Part shown: positions 36,849 to 49,400 of the stretch, piece after piece | Layout: each line of letters starts with the position of its first letter | How positions within the stretch are numbered: position 1 is the stretch's first letter | Assembly: GCF_008831285.2 (NCBI RefSeq) | Contig: NC_045147.1 | Location: forward strand, 18,640,854-18,704,853 | Length of the DNA: 64,000 nt | Reading direction: 5' to 3' | Origin: Nymphaea colorata | Lineage: Eukaryota > Streptophyta > Magnoliopsida > Nymphaeales > Nymphaeaceae | Translations under genes and position numbers: made by a program | The notes under the pieces: generated by a model | What the model saw: the letters and a program-made list of their open reading frames with translations, nothing else | Database searches by the model: none | What the model was told of the DNA's origin: nothing

Positions 36849-38362
36849 AGGTGAAATCAAGAAAAGGAAACAGTGGCGGAGCTACATGTGGGCAATTGAG
36901 TGTGGGTGGACCTAGGTCTTGTCGCGGAGTTTCGGACCCAACCTTCAATGGATTACGAATGAGTTATGGGTCCACCCACCAACTAGAGCATGCGCCGTTG
37001 TTTCTTCAAATCATCACTTAGTGCCCCTTAATTAGTCTGATTTTTTCCACTGGAATACATGTTTTAAATGGATGGTTTCTTCTCCTTTTTCTGCATAATG
37101 AAAGCTTTCCAATAATAGCAGCACTACTGGTGACAATAAGGTCCCCTCTCCACTAGTACACAGCTTTGACCTTATGGCAGAGAAGAAAGTTAGCCAAGTG
37201 ACAAAAAAATGAAAAAGACAGGTGGTCCGCTCACTCTTTGGGCATCTAATAATGTTCATGGAATTTTCTCAAGATAATCAAATATGAGATAACTCCAATT
37301 GGGCTGAGAGAAAGCATATCTAGGCCAACAAATCTCTCTCTTTCTCTCTCGATTTGTGATATTGTCAGTGTTTATGTTGTATTTCGTACTTGTTTCCCAG
37401 AAAAACATTCTTAGCAGCACATCGGTTTTTTGAAATACCAAAAGGTTATTAGGATTCAAAGGCAGTAGCAGCTTCTGCTTTTCACTTCCCCTCTTAGTCT
37501 GAACATATGTATGAATTTGAAAAGATCTCGGATGAAACGAATCTCTGCAGTGTGTGTAAGCGTGATTTAAATCATCTTGGTCGAATCAAGGCCCGACTGT
37601 ACTGTCAACATAACCTGGTCTTTCTTTCTCCTTGAAATTTCATATAAGCATGAGAGACAACATGATCCAGTAAATGCATTTCACCAAATCTATAGAGAAG
37701 TGATATATATATATTTTTTTTGTAGTTTCATCTCATCACGTATCTACAACTATACGATAATTTAAAATCTGACGAAGATCTGCTTGCAGCAGAGATAGAG
37801 GAGAGCATATGCAACTCAGAAGAAATGATGGGCAGAGAAATCGCGCTCACGTGGTTTGCTGCATCCCTTGAAGCCGAAAGGCATTCAAATTCGGTGGATT
37901 GATCCTGTTATGTATTCGGTGGAAGTCAATCGACATGTTTTCTAATGTCCTTGCCGTCCATGAACGGTAGAGGTAAAGGGGTGTGTACTGTTTAAATAGT
38001 ATCCTCATTTTGGCTGCAAAATCTACAAAGGTCATTTCGGAGTTTGCTCAACTAGATTGCAAGATCTGGGGACCAATTAGCTTGATCAGTTTACCTTTAT
38101 TATTTTTCTCGTCTTAAGAACAGGGAGATCCAAGCGCCACTCTCGAGTTTAAAGGAGTAACTCTAAATTAACCCAGGTCCCGAATCAGCCAGGGAAATAC
38201 TTTGGCCTCTTCGAGGTATTAACACTAATAGATATATTCAGAAAGCCACCATGCCTGGACAACCAGAAGTGGCATATCATTTCACTGAATAACGTGCCTT
38301 CACAGAAAGAACTGGATAATTGAGCAAGGCCATGTGCAGATGGCTTGTCTGTGAACGACAGA
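36849..38362. other. Copy-2-specific 1.5 kb insertion
   Basis: This DNA interrupts sequence that is continuous in copy 1 near 22425. Near its left side it holds CAGTGGCGGAGC and, at ~36900-36980, a short inverted pair GGGTGGACC/GGTCCACCC. A TA/T-rich run lies near 37700. No transposase or other domain recognised. Probably a non-autonomous element or a nest of two. Confidence 0.5.
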
Positions 38363-39896
38363 CAACCAGACAATTCTGTGTTGCTAAATCACTGATCTAA
38401 GTACAGTAGCAGATACACAGTCCAGCTGAGATGCCTGCCATTTACTCTGTGTCCATACATGATCACGAATCTCGTCGGACTCTCAAAATCGTCCTCAGTT
38501 ACAAAAAGGGTCAGTTCATTGGTTGTACCATGTATCCTAGATAGTGTTAGGTCCTATCAGTCACAATGCCTCTGATCCAACTGCGTTTTCTTTATGGAAC
38601 ATAATCAAAACCAAGTCCAGACCAATCTCATTGCAGAGCCATCATGGATCCAAATTTCGCCAACAATTGCATGTTTCTGGCAATTGTTCTTGTCTTCAGT
38701 TTCATAAACGTCAAAATGTGCTGCAGCTGGAGCGTTCTTATGGAGAAAAACTTTCATTCTGCTACCAGTTTTGTTCCTTGATAGCTGGCAAAAATGTGCT
38801 TCATGGAGAAACCAAACCTAAGAGCAATTGAAAGCAAGTTCTTTGAAAATGCCTTTAGACTAAAGAACTTGAACAATGTTCTATTCATACTCAGAACAGT
38901 AAAGAAGGAACACAGCTGTTGCAAAATTCCAGTCTTATCAAGAAAGGAGAATGTAGTGATTTTGATAAACAAGTGAAATTATAAAAAGTAATACTAGTGG
39001 CCATCCTTTTCAATAGAAAAAGGATGTACCAACGAGTGACAACCACAAATCGCGTAAGAAAAGTCTAAAGGAAGGAACCAAGCATGGTGTCCCCGCCCCA
39101 TGATCGAAACTTTTCGTATGGTACATTATAATTGTCCACAGAAATTTTTGCCGTCTTTCTTTATATGACATCATCATTCTTGTTGCATCCATAGGTAGAC
39201 AAAGGAAATCATTTTCAAGGTCGAGACCACAAAGCACAATAGCGACTACGAGCAAATCCGTTCTCGAGTTGATGACCAGGTCCAAGTCGGAGTCTACATT
39301 CAGGATTTAGTCTCGAGCTTTTCACATTAATTTCCGAACCAAGTCCAAAAACTGAATGCCAAAAGCGGGGTGAGCTTTGGGCTAATTAAAAACACTGTTT
39401 GAGTAAACCCTGGTAACAACAAGTTCCGAATATGCGATCCAAACCCCAAACAAGTTTTGTTCATGTTCGATTTCAGGTGTAGCTGAAAATGGTCAGGTTT
39501 CGAGTCCAAAAGGTGCGAATCTTGGTTAGGTCGAAGTCGCTTGCTTCCACTTTTCATTTTATATTAAAACTCAACATCACTTGGTTCGGGTTGATGTAGT
39601 AATAAATAGCCTGATGCAACGCCCAAGACAGGTGCACTGGGTCCATCTGGCTCCAGATCTCATCCATTGCAAGTTTTTGGGACGGATAAACGATCCATAC
39701 ACAATTATAAAGAGAGTTCCAAGTGGAAAAACCAAGATACTTTTGAGTCATGAGATTTCCTAGTGAGCAGGCAGTAAACCACCCATCATCCAAAAAAGAT
39801 GCCCAAAGGCCCCTGCAACCTGCCCCAAGAGTCTTAAGTTGTGTGAAGAACTAAGTGTGGTATGGTGCACTAATCAACTAGAATGTTGTATACATT

Positions 39897-39977
39897 GGGG
39901 TAACACCTACACGAATCGAACCAAAGGCAACCGCCTGCCGCACCAGTTAGGTTATGCTCTTTGAGGGCGTCATGAGA
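39897..39977 (-). mobile_element. tRNA-derived SINE-like fragment (copy 2)
   Basis: Counterpart of 23885-23965 with the same A-box- and B-box-like words (B box GGTTCGATTCG on the minus strand). Its presence in both copies shows that it pre-dates the duplication. Confidence 0.45.
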
Positions 39978-40515
39978 TCTTGAAGCATCCTGTTTTAACA
40001 TGAGATCATTTCCTGGTTTAAATTCAATTTCTAGTCATTTCCCTGTCGTTCTAGTTGATCTTTGATTTTTTTTTCCTTTTGGGTAGAAATATTTTTGTAC
40101 AATTTTGCTTCACAATGCATCATGCCTACCACTAAACAGAACAACAGGATCTTCTCTACACCATTTTCGTTATGGTGGGCACTCCTGCAATGAAGCGACT
40201 GGCCATGACCGTGTTGAAGAAGAAAAGCATCCGCTACCTTGGCAGCAGAAGAATACAACGCTCAAAAGGCATGGAAAAAAGAAGCATATCTTGCCATACA
40301 AGGTGAAGAAAAGCTCGTGGTTGTAGATTTCATCCACAAGACAACAAGCATTACACCGAGTCCTTTTCCAAGCACAAGAGGATACAATCGATAACAAGTT
40401 TGAAAATTAGAACCATATGTCTCTGAAAAATTGAAAAACGACTCTGTAAAGAGGACCTGTCATAAACATTTGAGACATTATAGACAAAAAATCAGAGATC
40501 AGATTGATGACACGT

Positions 40516-41842
40516 TCAGAAGTCAAGACCATGTTCACGGGCAGAATCAGCCAAAGCTTTAACACGTCCATGGTATAGATAACCCCCACGATCAAAGGCC
40601 ACCCTGGTTATGCCTTTTTCTAGACAAACCTTGGCAATGGCTTCTCCAACTCGTTTTGCAACTTCCTGGTACAAGAAATATGGTAAATGAGAAACTTGAG
40701 GTGACTAAGGCCAACTCTGGTAAGAGGCAAAGAAATTAAAACCAGAAAAATAACAGACAACCAAAAGTGAACTACAAAGCAAGGAACAAACAATGAAAAA
40801 GGACTAGCACAGAGCATGGAACCAAAATAGCTAGAGAAACCAGAAGAAATAACAGTATGCAGGTAATGGTATGCAACCCTAACATGATGTTTCTTTATGG
40901 ATTGTAAAAATTCAGAAGGCCAAATGGTTCCTAATCTTTTACTCAAGGCCATGCTTGCTGGGGAATGACTATCTTCCCATTGAACCCTGCAACTTCCAGG
41001 TCAAGAAAGTATTTTGTACCAGGCTCAACAGTTTCAAGTTCATTAATACACTACCAAAAGGGAACGAACCGTTCTCCAGTTGTACTCTAGTTCAAAACTT
41101 GAAAGTACAACTGAAGGGGCAACTGAAGGTGTCCACCCTTGATCATTGCAGGAAAGGAACGGAAAAGGATATTTATGGCAAAGCGCCAACCTGCTCTTGT
41201 CCACCAGAAAGAAACAACAGGCTAGCCTTCCTGAGCTGGGCCACCAAAAACGGTTGAGTCAAAGAAACTTGAAACCCATTATTCTTAGGTTTTTATTATC
41301 AAGGTTTTTCTAGGGTATCGATCTGCAATTTTTTTTCCTTGAGAAAATTTCAGGAAATCAAAAAATATAAAACATATAGAAAATTGTGTCAATTTTGAAT
41401 TTTCTATTATTTTATTGCAAAAACATTGACAAACATTAAAAACAGTTATTAAAATGTTAAAAGAAAGCTTTTTTTTTTAAAAAAAAATTGCAAAAACAAA
41501 ATTGATATTCTCATGATGCCACTTTTACAAAATATTGTGACATTTCACTTTTTTCATTTTCCTTTATTTTCCCACTTCTTTTTGCGCTTTTTTAAACAAT
41601 GCCTAAAATCACCAATTCGAAATCTGAATTAACATCTCTAAGGAGTAAGGAACATAAACTAGAATTCCTTGGGGTAAGAAAAGAAACTATTGAATGATGA
41701 GATTCTTGGAAAGGTAGCTGTTGCATCTATATCGAACTTTACACCAGATATGAAAGTCAATCCACAGTCTGAGTGCTTATCACCTCATGGCCTTTACTGA
41801 GTTTCATGTTCCTTGAACAGTGTGTGTGCCACTGTGCCTGTA

Positions 41843-41878
<36 letters not shown>

Positions 41879-44800
41879 GGCATAGTGCCCAGTATCTCCA
41901 CCTTAGTTTTTTCGTCAGTGTCAAAATTGTGAAGCAACAAAGTCATGAAATTGATGGTCTTATAAGGAGAGTACATTGATAATCAGATTTCCCAATGGCA
42001 GGGCCGCAGGTGTATAGTATAGTCATCAAGAAGCAAGGCTCTGTCATCTAGACCACATTCAAGTCCTGTCACATAGACATGCTTGATGCTTGCAGTTCTT
42101 TCTGCCTACTAGGATGTTCCCCTTTTTGTCTCCTCAGGGCCCCTGTAGAGCATTTGGTTATCTATATTTTACAGTGCCAATTGTGGTTGATTTGTCGTTC
42201 GATGTTAAGTAAATAATTTCATGTGAAAAAGACTCATCATTGAGCTCCCAAAAGAATGTACCAAGTAAAAAAATCATTACTTTCATGACAAAAAAGCCAG
42301 GAAAGAAAGAAAGAAGAACAAAATAAGTAAATCAACATGATAAACTCGTTTCTTTTTACTAAAACAGAAGACTCCTGTATGAATAGATCAAGTATCTTTA
42401 ATTTGCCTTCAAAACAGAGTTTGAGTGGTATCAACTGACATGAAGGGGAAAATGACCTCTCTACTGCAAGTTCTTTAAGTTTTCTGCAAAGGCTAAAAAT
42501 CATATCTGCATCTATTAAGCGAAGAGAAGACATATCTGAATCACAATACACTGATGATTAAGAAAGTTGATATCCATTGAGGAAATAGAATGACTTAAAC
42601 AGATTTATATCATACCAAGTGCAGTAAAGGCAAGGGTTTTTGTCTTTGATAATGTATGTGAAAGAGTCAAGCACCACAGGGTTTCCCTTAGCCAATTTCC
42701 TCTGGAAAGAAATGTCCTTATCTTCAGGGTCCTTCATTTACTGCATTTACATACAGTATCAAAGACAACCACACTTGCCTTTCCATTAGCTATGAAAGTG
42801 TATATACTGCTTAGGTTTCAAAAAAATCTAATTGAAGTTGTGTAGTTGATTATTATGCAATCTAGTTTAAGTGACAAATGCACATTGTCATATGGAAGCC
42901 TCCCAGCAAAAGTTTTTGCTGGAGGACAACCATTATGAGAAACTATGATGTAAATCCTCAAGTAGTTGTAGGACATATATCCACTTTTAGATGAAAATTT
43001 ATGAGAAAAAAAAGTTGGAAAATGTGAACTTTCCATTAAAAGGTATAAAGAAAATTTTCCTTTCATATTCCAACCAGTAAGATGTAAAAATCAGTAACTG
43101 TAGCCACTGATAATATTATTTCTGCCTAGCCATTAAGATGTCAAAAAGAAAAACAGGATATTTTCTTCAGATACCATCTGTTGACTGAAACTATTACCTA
43201 TGAAATTAGTCAGAAACAAAATGACATAAAATAATACACCAACTTAGTTTAGAATTGGATGAATCGATGCCTTCATATGGCTAAGAATGATGTGAACACA
43301 AAATCATCCCGGAGCATTTCAACCCTCTCAAAACTGTTTACAGAATACACTTTATAACACAGTTCGGTATGTTATTTACACACATAGAACGCAATCAGTA
43401 AACACTGATATCTCTATCGCTAGGGGTTTCATGGCTTGGAGCTCTCGATCTAGTCTTTCCAGCCAGCAAGTCTGTAAATGAAGATGTTGTAAGTTTCCTA
43501 AGCTAGTATTTCTTAATTCACCTCACTTAAACAAGACATTCAAAGTAAAGAACAACGTGGCCAGCATAAATTTTAACTTAGAATTCACCAGAATGTGGTA
43601 AAAAGTAACTCAGGATCTGAAATTTGAATCCATGTAGGACAATTTTGGAAAAGAGTGTCATGGCTGTGAGCTAGATGCAGTCTTGCAGGAAAGTGGAACT
43701 GCCTAAGAAAGCTCCCTTGTCCTAGTCTTGTGAAATAGGGCAGCATTAAAAAGTCCAAAAAAGGAAAATAAAATAATGGAAAATGCTATATCCACGTTAG
43801 ATGCTAATAACTGTCTTTAGTAGAAAAAAAAATGTCCAATCCACTCTATTAGGTCGGTACATAAACCATTTTCAGGTCAGTGATCAAAACAGATACACAG
43901 AGACTATCATGGAGACTGAACGCCATGTGGAACCAATTAATTCTATATCTTCCAAAAGCACGTCCTATAATCCACCCATTTTCAAGAAAAAAGCGGCATT
44001 GAACATCATATCTCCACTACCAGAGTGTGCATTTCCACTGACGTTGAGCACTTGCACAGCAACATCAAACCAAACGCAAATTCATGGCTTTCCTTCATCG
44101 CCTAAAGATACGCAGATGAACCGGTCCCTGAATGGCATCTCTGTACCATGCAACGACAGACTACAGAGTAAACTAGGGCACTTGCAAAAGAAAGGGAAAC
44201 CCCTATAGAATCGTGGAAGCTGCTGAACGGAAATTAAGTCATTATTGAACAATAACGTACTCAAACTAAATTTGACTATTCCCCTCAATTAATAGAGTTA
44301 TTATCACTTGAACATAGACTTAGTTCAATTATAATCACTTGAAAATAGACCAACTAGAGAAGGTGGCTCTAGGAATTATTGGATGAACTATACTACTGTT
44401 TCAACTATACACGTCTATGCTTTTGTGTTCTCATTCTCACACCTACATCCTCACCGTATAAGATAAGAGCAGTAAATTAAACTGATTTTTTTTACTATCG
44501 GTTGATTTATCCAATTAAGCAAGACAATGTGATAGGGGATAACCGAAACTCCTCTCCACAAAGATACGGAAAGAATGCTGAAAACCTCAAATGCAAAATT
44601 TTAATCCCCCAGCTCAGGAACTTACAATTGTTGGTCCAGAAGTGCATTGAATCTCCTCAACAAGGGATTTCTGCATCGTCGAAGCGGAGGCAAGCGTATG
44701 CATTTTTGTGTCGTCGATAACCTGGACGAAAAGATGTTTGTTCGACCGGTAAACACACAATCTTGGCCTCTCCGGTGTTCCATGAACCTTGGAAATGCAA

Positions 44801-45159
44801 CGAGCACAAAAATGTTAGCAATGACACCAGAACAGCACTAATTTGCCGCCAAAATTGGAAACAGCCGATAACTCCGACCAAATTGCCGTCAAATTCAAGG
44901 CGAAAAGCAGACGCACAATGAAGAAAACCGAAAACTAGAACTAAATAAAACCATATGAAAAGAGAAGCACCTTCTTCCGGATACGCTCATGCCGAGCAAT
45001 GCGGTCCTCTCTCCTGGTCCTGGCATTGGCTTCGATTTTCAGGAACCGGGCATTCTTGGGACCGAAGTTTGAAGTGAGGGCGGTCGTAGAAGAGAGGGAG
45101 GAAGAGCGAACGGAGTTGAGGAATGAGAGGGACGAGGACAAGGAAAGAGAGACCGCCAT
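40516..45159 (-). CDS. RPL18: 50S ribosomal protein L18, chloroplastic
   Basis: Nuclear gene for the plastid large-subunit protein L18, which binds 5S rRNA. Three exons (minus): 45159-44971, 44787-44626, 40665-40516, giving 166 residues. Residues 1-~45 are Ser-rich and look like a transit peptide. The mature part starts at [10 protein letters not shown] and [10 protein letters not shown], followed by [33 protein letters not shown] and the conserved end [19 protein letters not shown]. The borders are AAG|GTGCTT, TTCCAAG|GTTCAT, ATT|GTAAGT and ACCAG|GAAGTT. Intron 2 is ~4 kb and contains the right breakpoint of the segmental duplication near 41523. Exon 3 is therefore shared with copy 2 and has an orphan twin at 24519-24668. 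Exons 1-2 lie in unique DNA. Confidence 0.93.
41842..41878. repeat. Compound (TG)n(AG)n microsatellite
   Basis: About 8 TG units are followed by ~10 AG units in RPL18 intron 2, just beyond the duplication edge. Confidence 0.9.
42005..42070 (+). mobile_element. SINE-like fragment in RPL18 intron 2
   Basis: GTATAGTATAGTCA resembles an A box, and CATTCAAGTCC about 35 bases later resembles a B box. Ends not defined. Weak evidence. Confidence 0.25.
43395..43471 (-). other. Coding-like terminal exon nested in RPL18 intron 2
   Basis: Minus strand: TTACAG|ACTTGC opens a 24-codon frame ([20 protein letters not shown], then four residues) ending in TGA at 43397-43395. The length is too short to be convincing and no partner exon was found. 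The plus-strand frame 43801-44208 (135 codons, starting ATG, Ser/Thr/Pro/Lys-rich) in the same intron is likewise unrecognised. Confidence 0.18.
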
Positions 45160-46459
45160 AGTTCTCCTGGATTGAGCTCCGCCAACTCCACCGCTGTTGC
45201 CTCACCTCGCTGCCCCGGTCTGGGCGTGTATACCTTATCGTGAGTCAACATTTTACTCAAATATTCCTCTCTTCTTCAAAAATGACATTTCTTTTTCCCA
45301 TTATTTGATCCACAGGCCGACCAAATCAGTAGAGAGACTCTGGATCTCAGTCCAGTATGTAACCAGTACAGACCCAACCCGGTGCCTATGTAAACCGTCC
45401 GGATCAGGATATTCTAAACACGTTGAAAAATCAGATTTATCTAATTCAGATACACCCAAGAAAAACCAAGATATAGTTTTCACTTGTTCTCATATTATCC
45501 TGCTATGTTATAAATTTTTGTGTTTCTTTTTCAAAAAGAGTAATCTAGGACTAATCCGACTCTCACTTGTTTGTAGAATTTTATTTTATTAATTTTTCTG
45601 AAATCTATTCTGGCAAACCCAAATATTTGTTTACATGAGACAATTAGGATTAACATTAACATTCGTTATTGCCCTTCTTCCCACATGATAAAACAAAATA
45701 ATGCAGTAAAGTGCTTCGGACTCGAATGTGTCACCTTCCCTCATACATTCTTGTTTAAGTGTTCATTTGCATCCTGCGCTTCCTTCATCTACTGCCCGAA
45801 TTGACGAAACTTTTAACCCACCTTCTTGAGACATGTAAGAAATGATTCGTGCAGCTTGTACCACCTTGAAATAAAAATGACTGGATCATATCTTCTCATG
45901 CAAATCTCAAGAGTCCCCACGGGATCAATTAACTTTGACGAGTTTCCAGCACCGTCGAATCAATATGTGCAAGTGGATCAGACTCTCATAGCGCCAAATT
46001 TTGAAAAGTCATCGTATTCAAATTGCAAACAAAAACGTCTCAACATAGTTAATACAGGACCGTCTACCTAAAAAGCTACATGAACATCCTCACCCTTCAT
46101 CGAAAAATGGTCAAGGGAGGGATCTCGATAGAGCCCTGCACGAATGGGCGATTATAAGGGATTGTAGCGCTGTAATATTCTAAGAATGCTTCAATGGATT
46201 TTGAACTTCCTATTTCATGTTTGGTAGGTAAGAATCAATTGCACAAAGGATTACAAAAATAAAAATGTCATCTATAAGGAACAACCACACCAAGAAAAAC
46301 AAAGAAAAAACAAGAAGACTTCTAAATGTTGTGAAGCAAACACTAAATTATAGATATTATAAACAATTTTGACAGACCATCAGATCATCTAGATATATGC
46401 AACATAAAAGACTAGGAGTAGCATATCCCACTGCATTGTGTTGTGCTTCTTTCTCCAAC
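45160..46459. other. Spacer between RPL18 promoter and YKT6 3' end
   Basis: No gene recognised. An 81-codon plus-strand frame at 45826-46071 has protein-like composition in its middle but matches no family I know. GGATCAGGATATTC-type words near 45.4 kb recall the AT-rich repeat at 1-2.5 kb. Confidence 0.45.
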
Positions 46460-49400
46460 TCAAAGAATGGTGCAACACTGATTAGTTTTCTTTGCTTGCT
46501 TGTAGAACATCTGTCACATGCAAAAAGCAGGACGTTATCAGAAAGCATCAGCTAGCATGACAGCACGGCTACTGGTCCACCAATTTTGATCAAACAAAAA
46601 AAGGACACAGTATTCTTGTTTATATGTCAATTAAGAATGCATGAACCACACCAAGTACAAACACGTCCACCTGGAGAATTCTGCAAAACATGTCAAACGT
46701 ATTGCCTTCTGTTCAAGGAGTCCGCGGCAAGCCAAATGTGTATCTCGATACAGTATACTAGGCCACCGGCATAATACACACCTTCCATGTGTTACAACCA
46801 CTATGAGTTTTGGTATTATATTAACTTTGTGCATCAGATACAAATTGTGCTTTCTCAAAATGACAGCCACTCCGGCCATTTTTTAAGAAGATACATTCTG
46901 GAGAAACAGGATAGGATTGGTTAATACAACCACCTTTTGTCCAGATTTCTTAAACTAGGATTACCACACTAGAAGCTGAAATTGAAATTTTAGAAGTCTA
47001 GTTGTAGACTTATTGCACAGGTACCAACACTGGATAATTTGGAATTGGCTGTGGCAGCCTCTGCCAAACGACATCCAGTAGCCTATCAGGGAGTTCGCGG
47101 CATCAAGTGTGTGATCATGGCTCAGACCAACAGCTGATGACACTGCTACCTATTCTTATTCGCTTGTTCTGGTGGCGGAGAGGATGGCACCTGTCTTCTG
47201 GCTTAAGAAGGCTGTCATCTGGGTCTAGGTCAGGGCACATGACATCTAACATGGCTTTGACAAGCAAGTTCAAAATTTTTTTCAAGAAGAGGGCACAATT
47301 ACTTTTTTCTTTTGATTAATAAAAGGACGACTTTCTTTTTTATCTTACACAAATTTTTCGGAAGTACCACATCAAATGATCATGAATTTTAGTTATGAAA
47401 ATGCCCATGCAAATGGTATGGTATTCTCCTATGACAAAGGTCAAGGGCTTATCTAGATGAATGTTCTTGAGTTAAATGTATCCACTTTGCAAAATGAACC
47501 AAGACATCACATCCCATGGTGAAACAACCATACACACACACGCATGCACAAAAGAGAGAGAGAGAGAGAGAGAGATCTACCTGAGATGCGGCACTCAGAT
47601 CTGAACTTTTCTCCACTAAACTATCCAGCCTCTCACCTCTTGCAAGGACGCTGTCAATAGTTTTATGCTGCCTCGTTCCAGAAATTTATGGCACAGAGAC
47701 ACCAAACCGTGCATGTTCATGTCAGTAAAACATCTTAAAAAAAGATCAAATACAGACAAAGTCATTCATGTTTGGGTATTTACTTGATTATGAAAAATTA
47801 AAGTTGTTGAACAAACTAAGAGCTAGATTGATACCAAATAAGATATTCTGCCTAGACAAAGCCTCCAAGATGCACCAAATAAATGATAGCACACCAACTT
47901 CATATTAAAGATGTCTTTTTTTTTTTTTCTTTCAAAGAAAATATAAACAATAAAACAAGTTCACTCACAAGAATAATTTTGGTTTCATCCAAATCTCGCT
48001 GAATCTTCATCAACTTGTCAGCTTCTGCGGGGTCCTGAAATTGCAAGTGCACCATAAATATCATACACTTCAAGAATAAAAGCTAAAGCTGACATTCATA
48101 GATTTCAAGCCAGCAGATGAGTCACAACTTTATAACTAAACAGTACGATGAAAAGCTAACTGGATAACTTCATAAGACTACAAATACATATACCTGAAAC
48201 TTGGTAAGTGATTCATTCAAGTATGGCCAAGGTTGATTTGCATCTGTTTGCACCCTCCTCCAAGAATCTCCAAAATTTTTCTCATATTCATCTAGGACCT
48301 GAGATTGTTTTTAGTTATATTCACAATTCATCTGCTTAAGAAGTTCCAGAAAACCATAAAGAGAGTAGCAGCTGGTCCAGTTATATAAGCATGTAAATCC
48401 AGTAACATGAACATCTGACATGCAAAGAAGAAAATGCAAAAGAATATGGACAGCAATAGTTGTCATCAAATGCTAATAGCAGTCAGTGACCGGATCAACT
48501 ATTAACTTGCTTAGGTACTCAGACAATTAGATTTTGGGACCTTTCTCTCACACTTTAGTAACTGAATTTCTACCAAAATAGCATAACATTTAAACTGTTC
48601 CATCCACAAAAGTAGCCGCTGGGAAGATCTAGCAGCCATTCTGTAGGCATAAACATGACATGTTCCATACATTAGAAAAGGCACGACTCATAATGGCTCA
48701 TATGTGAACAACGTAAAATAGTACAGAACCTACATTTTCTGAAATGGTTGTTGCCTGCTCTTCCAACCATCAAGGAAAACTAGAAAAAAATGCCTTTGCA
48801 AGAAAATTTAAAATACAGGCAAGTTTTTCTTTTAGGGATTAGAAGTGCCTTTGTTCGTTACCACACAGAGACTCACAGAGGCAAATTCAATCTCCAAAAC
48901 AGGAGTAAGTTGCTTGACATGCGAGCAATAAAATATCAAACAACTGAAGAATCACTTAACTGGCTATTAACAGAAACAGACTGAGAAAACTCTCAAGATA
49001 CAACTTCCAGTATAGCTGAAATTGTTTATGAGAAAAAAAGACTTCAACAAACACAACAAGAGATGACTTCACAGAACAAGAGAGGTTTCGTCATAAGAAC
49101 AAGAAGGCTTCTCTAGAGCTTTTCAGACGCATTTGTCATATATAAATAGTCATGCCACCACACCCAAAATTTCTGCAAACCACTTACATAATTTTGCACA
49201 GATAAACAGCTATAGATCCTGGAGTACCAAGTCTATTAAGGACATCATTATGAAACTTCTGGTTCGAAGTACTTTTCATCATTCTTAGACCACCTTTTAA
49301 GCACAAGCTTGGCAGTGTCAGTAGGTGTCAAACTTAGGAGGCATTTTACATTTAACAAATTTTTTTTATAACCTTGCTCATCAATATTTAAGTCATGTTT

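Larger units (their letters stand above)
33413..40515. other. Spacer of duplication copy 2
   Basis: About 7.1 kb between the esterase promoter and RPL18 exon 3. No gene recognised. It matches 19027-24518 except for copy-specific indels. Short open frames near 38.5-38.8 kb have no recognisable domain. The GGGA run near the promoter is shorter than in copy 1. Confidence 0.5.
26172..41523. repeat. Segmental duplication, copy 2 (~15.4 kb)
   Basis: Direct repeat of 11482-25844. It holds the intact pectin acetylesterase, a SINE-like fragment and the RPL18 last exon still joined to its gene. The right breakpoint, near 41523, lies inside RPL18 intron 2, which shows that this copy keeps the ancestral right junction. 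Copy-2-specific stretches are at ~35160-35833 (contains an LTR-like segment) and ~36849-38362. Confidence 0.93.
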
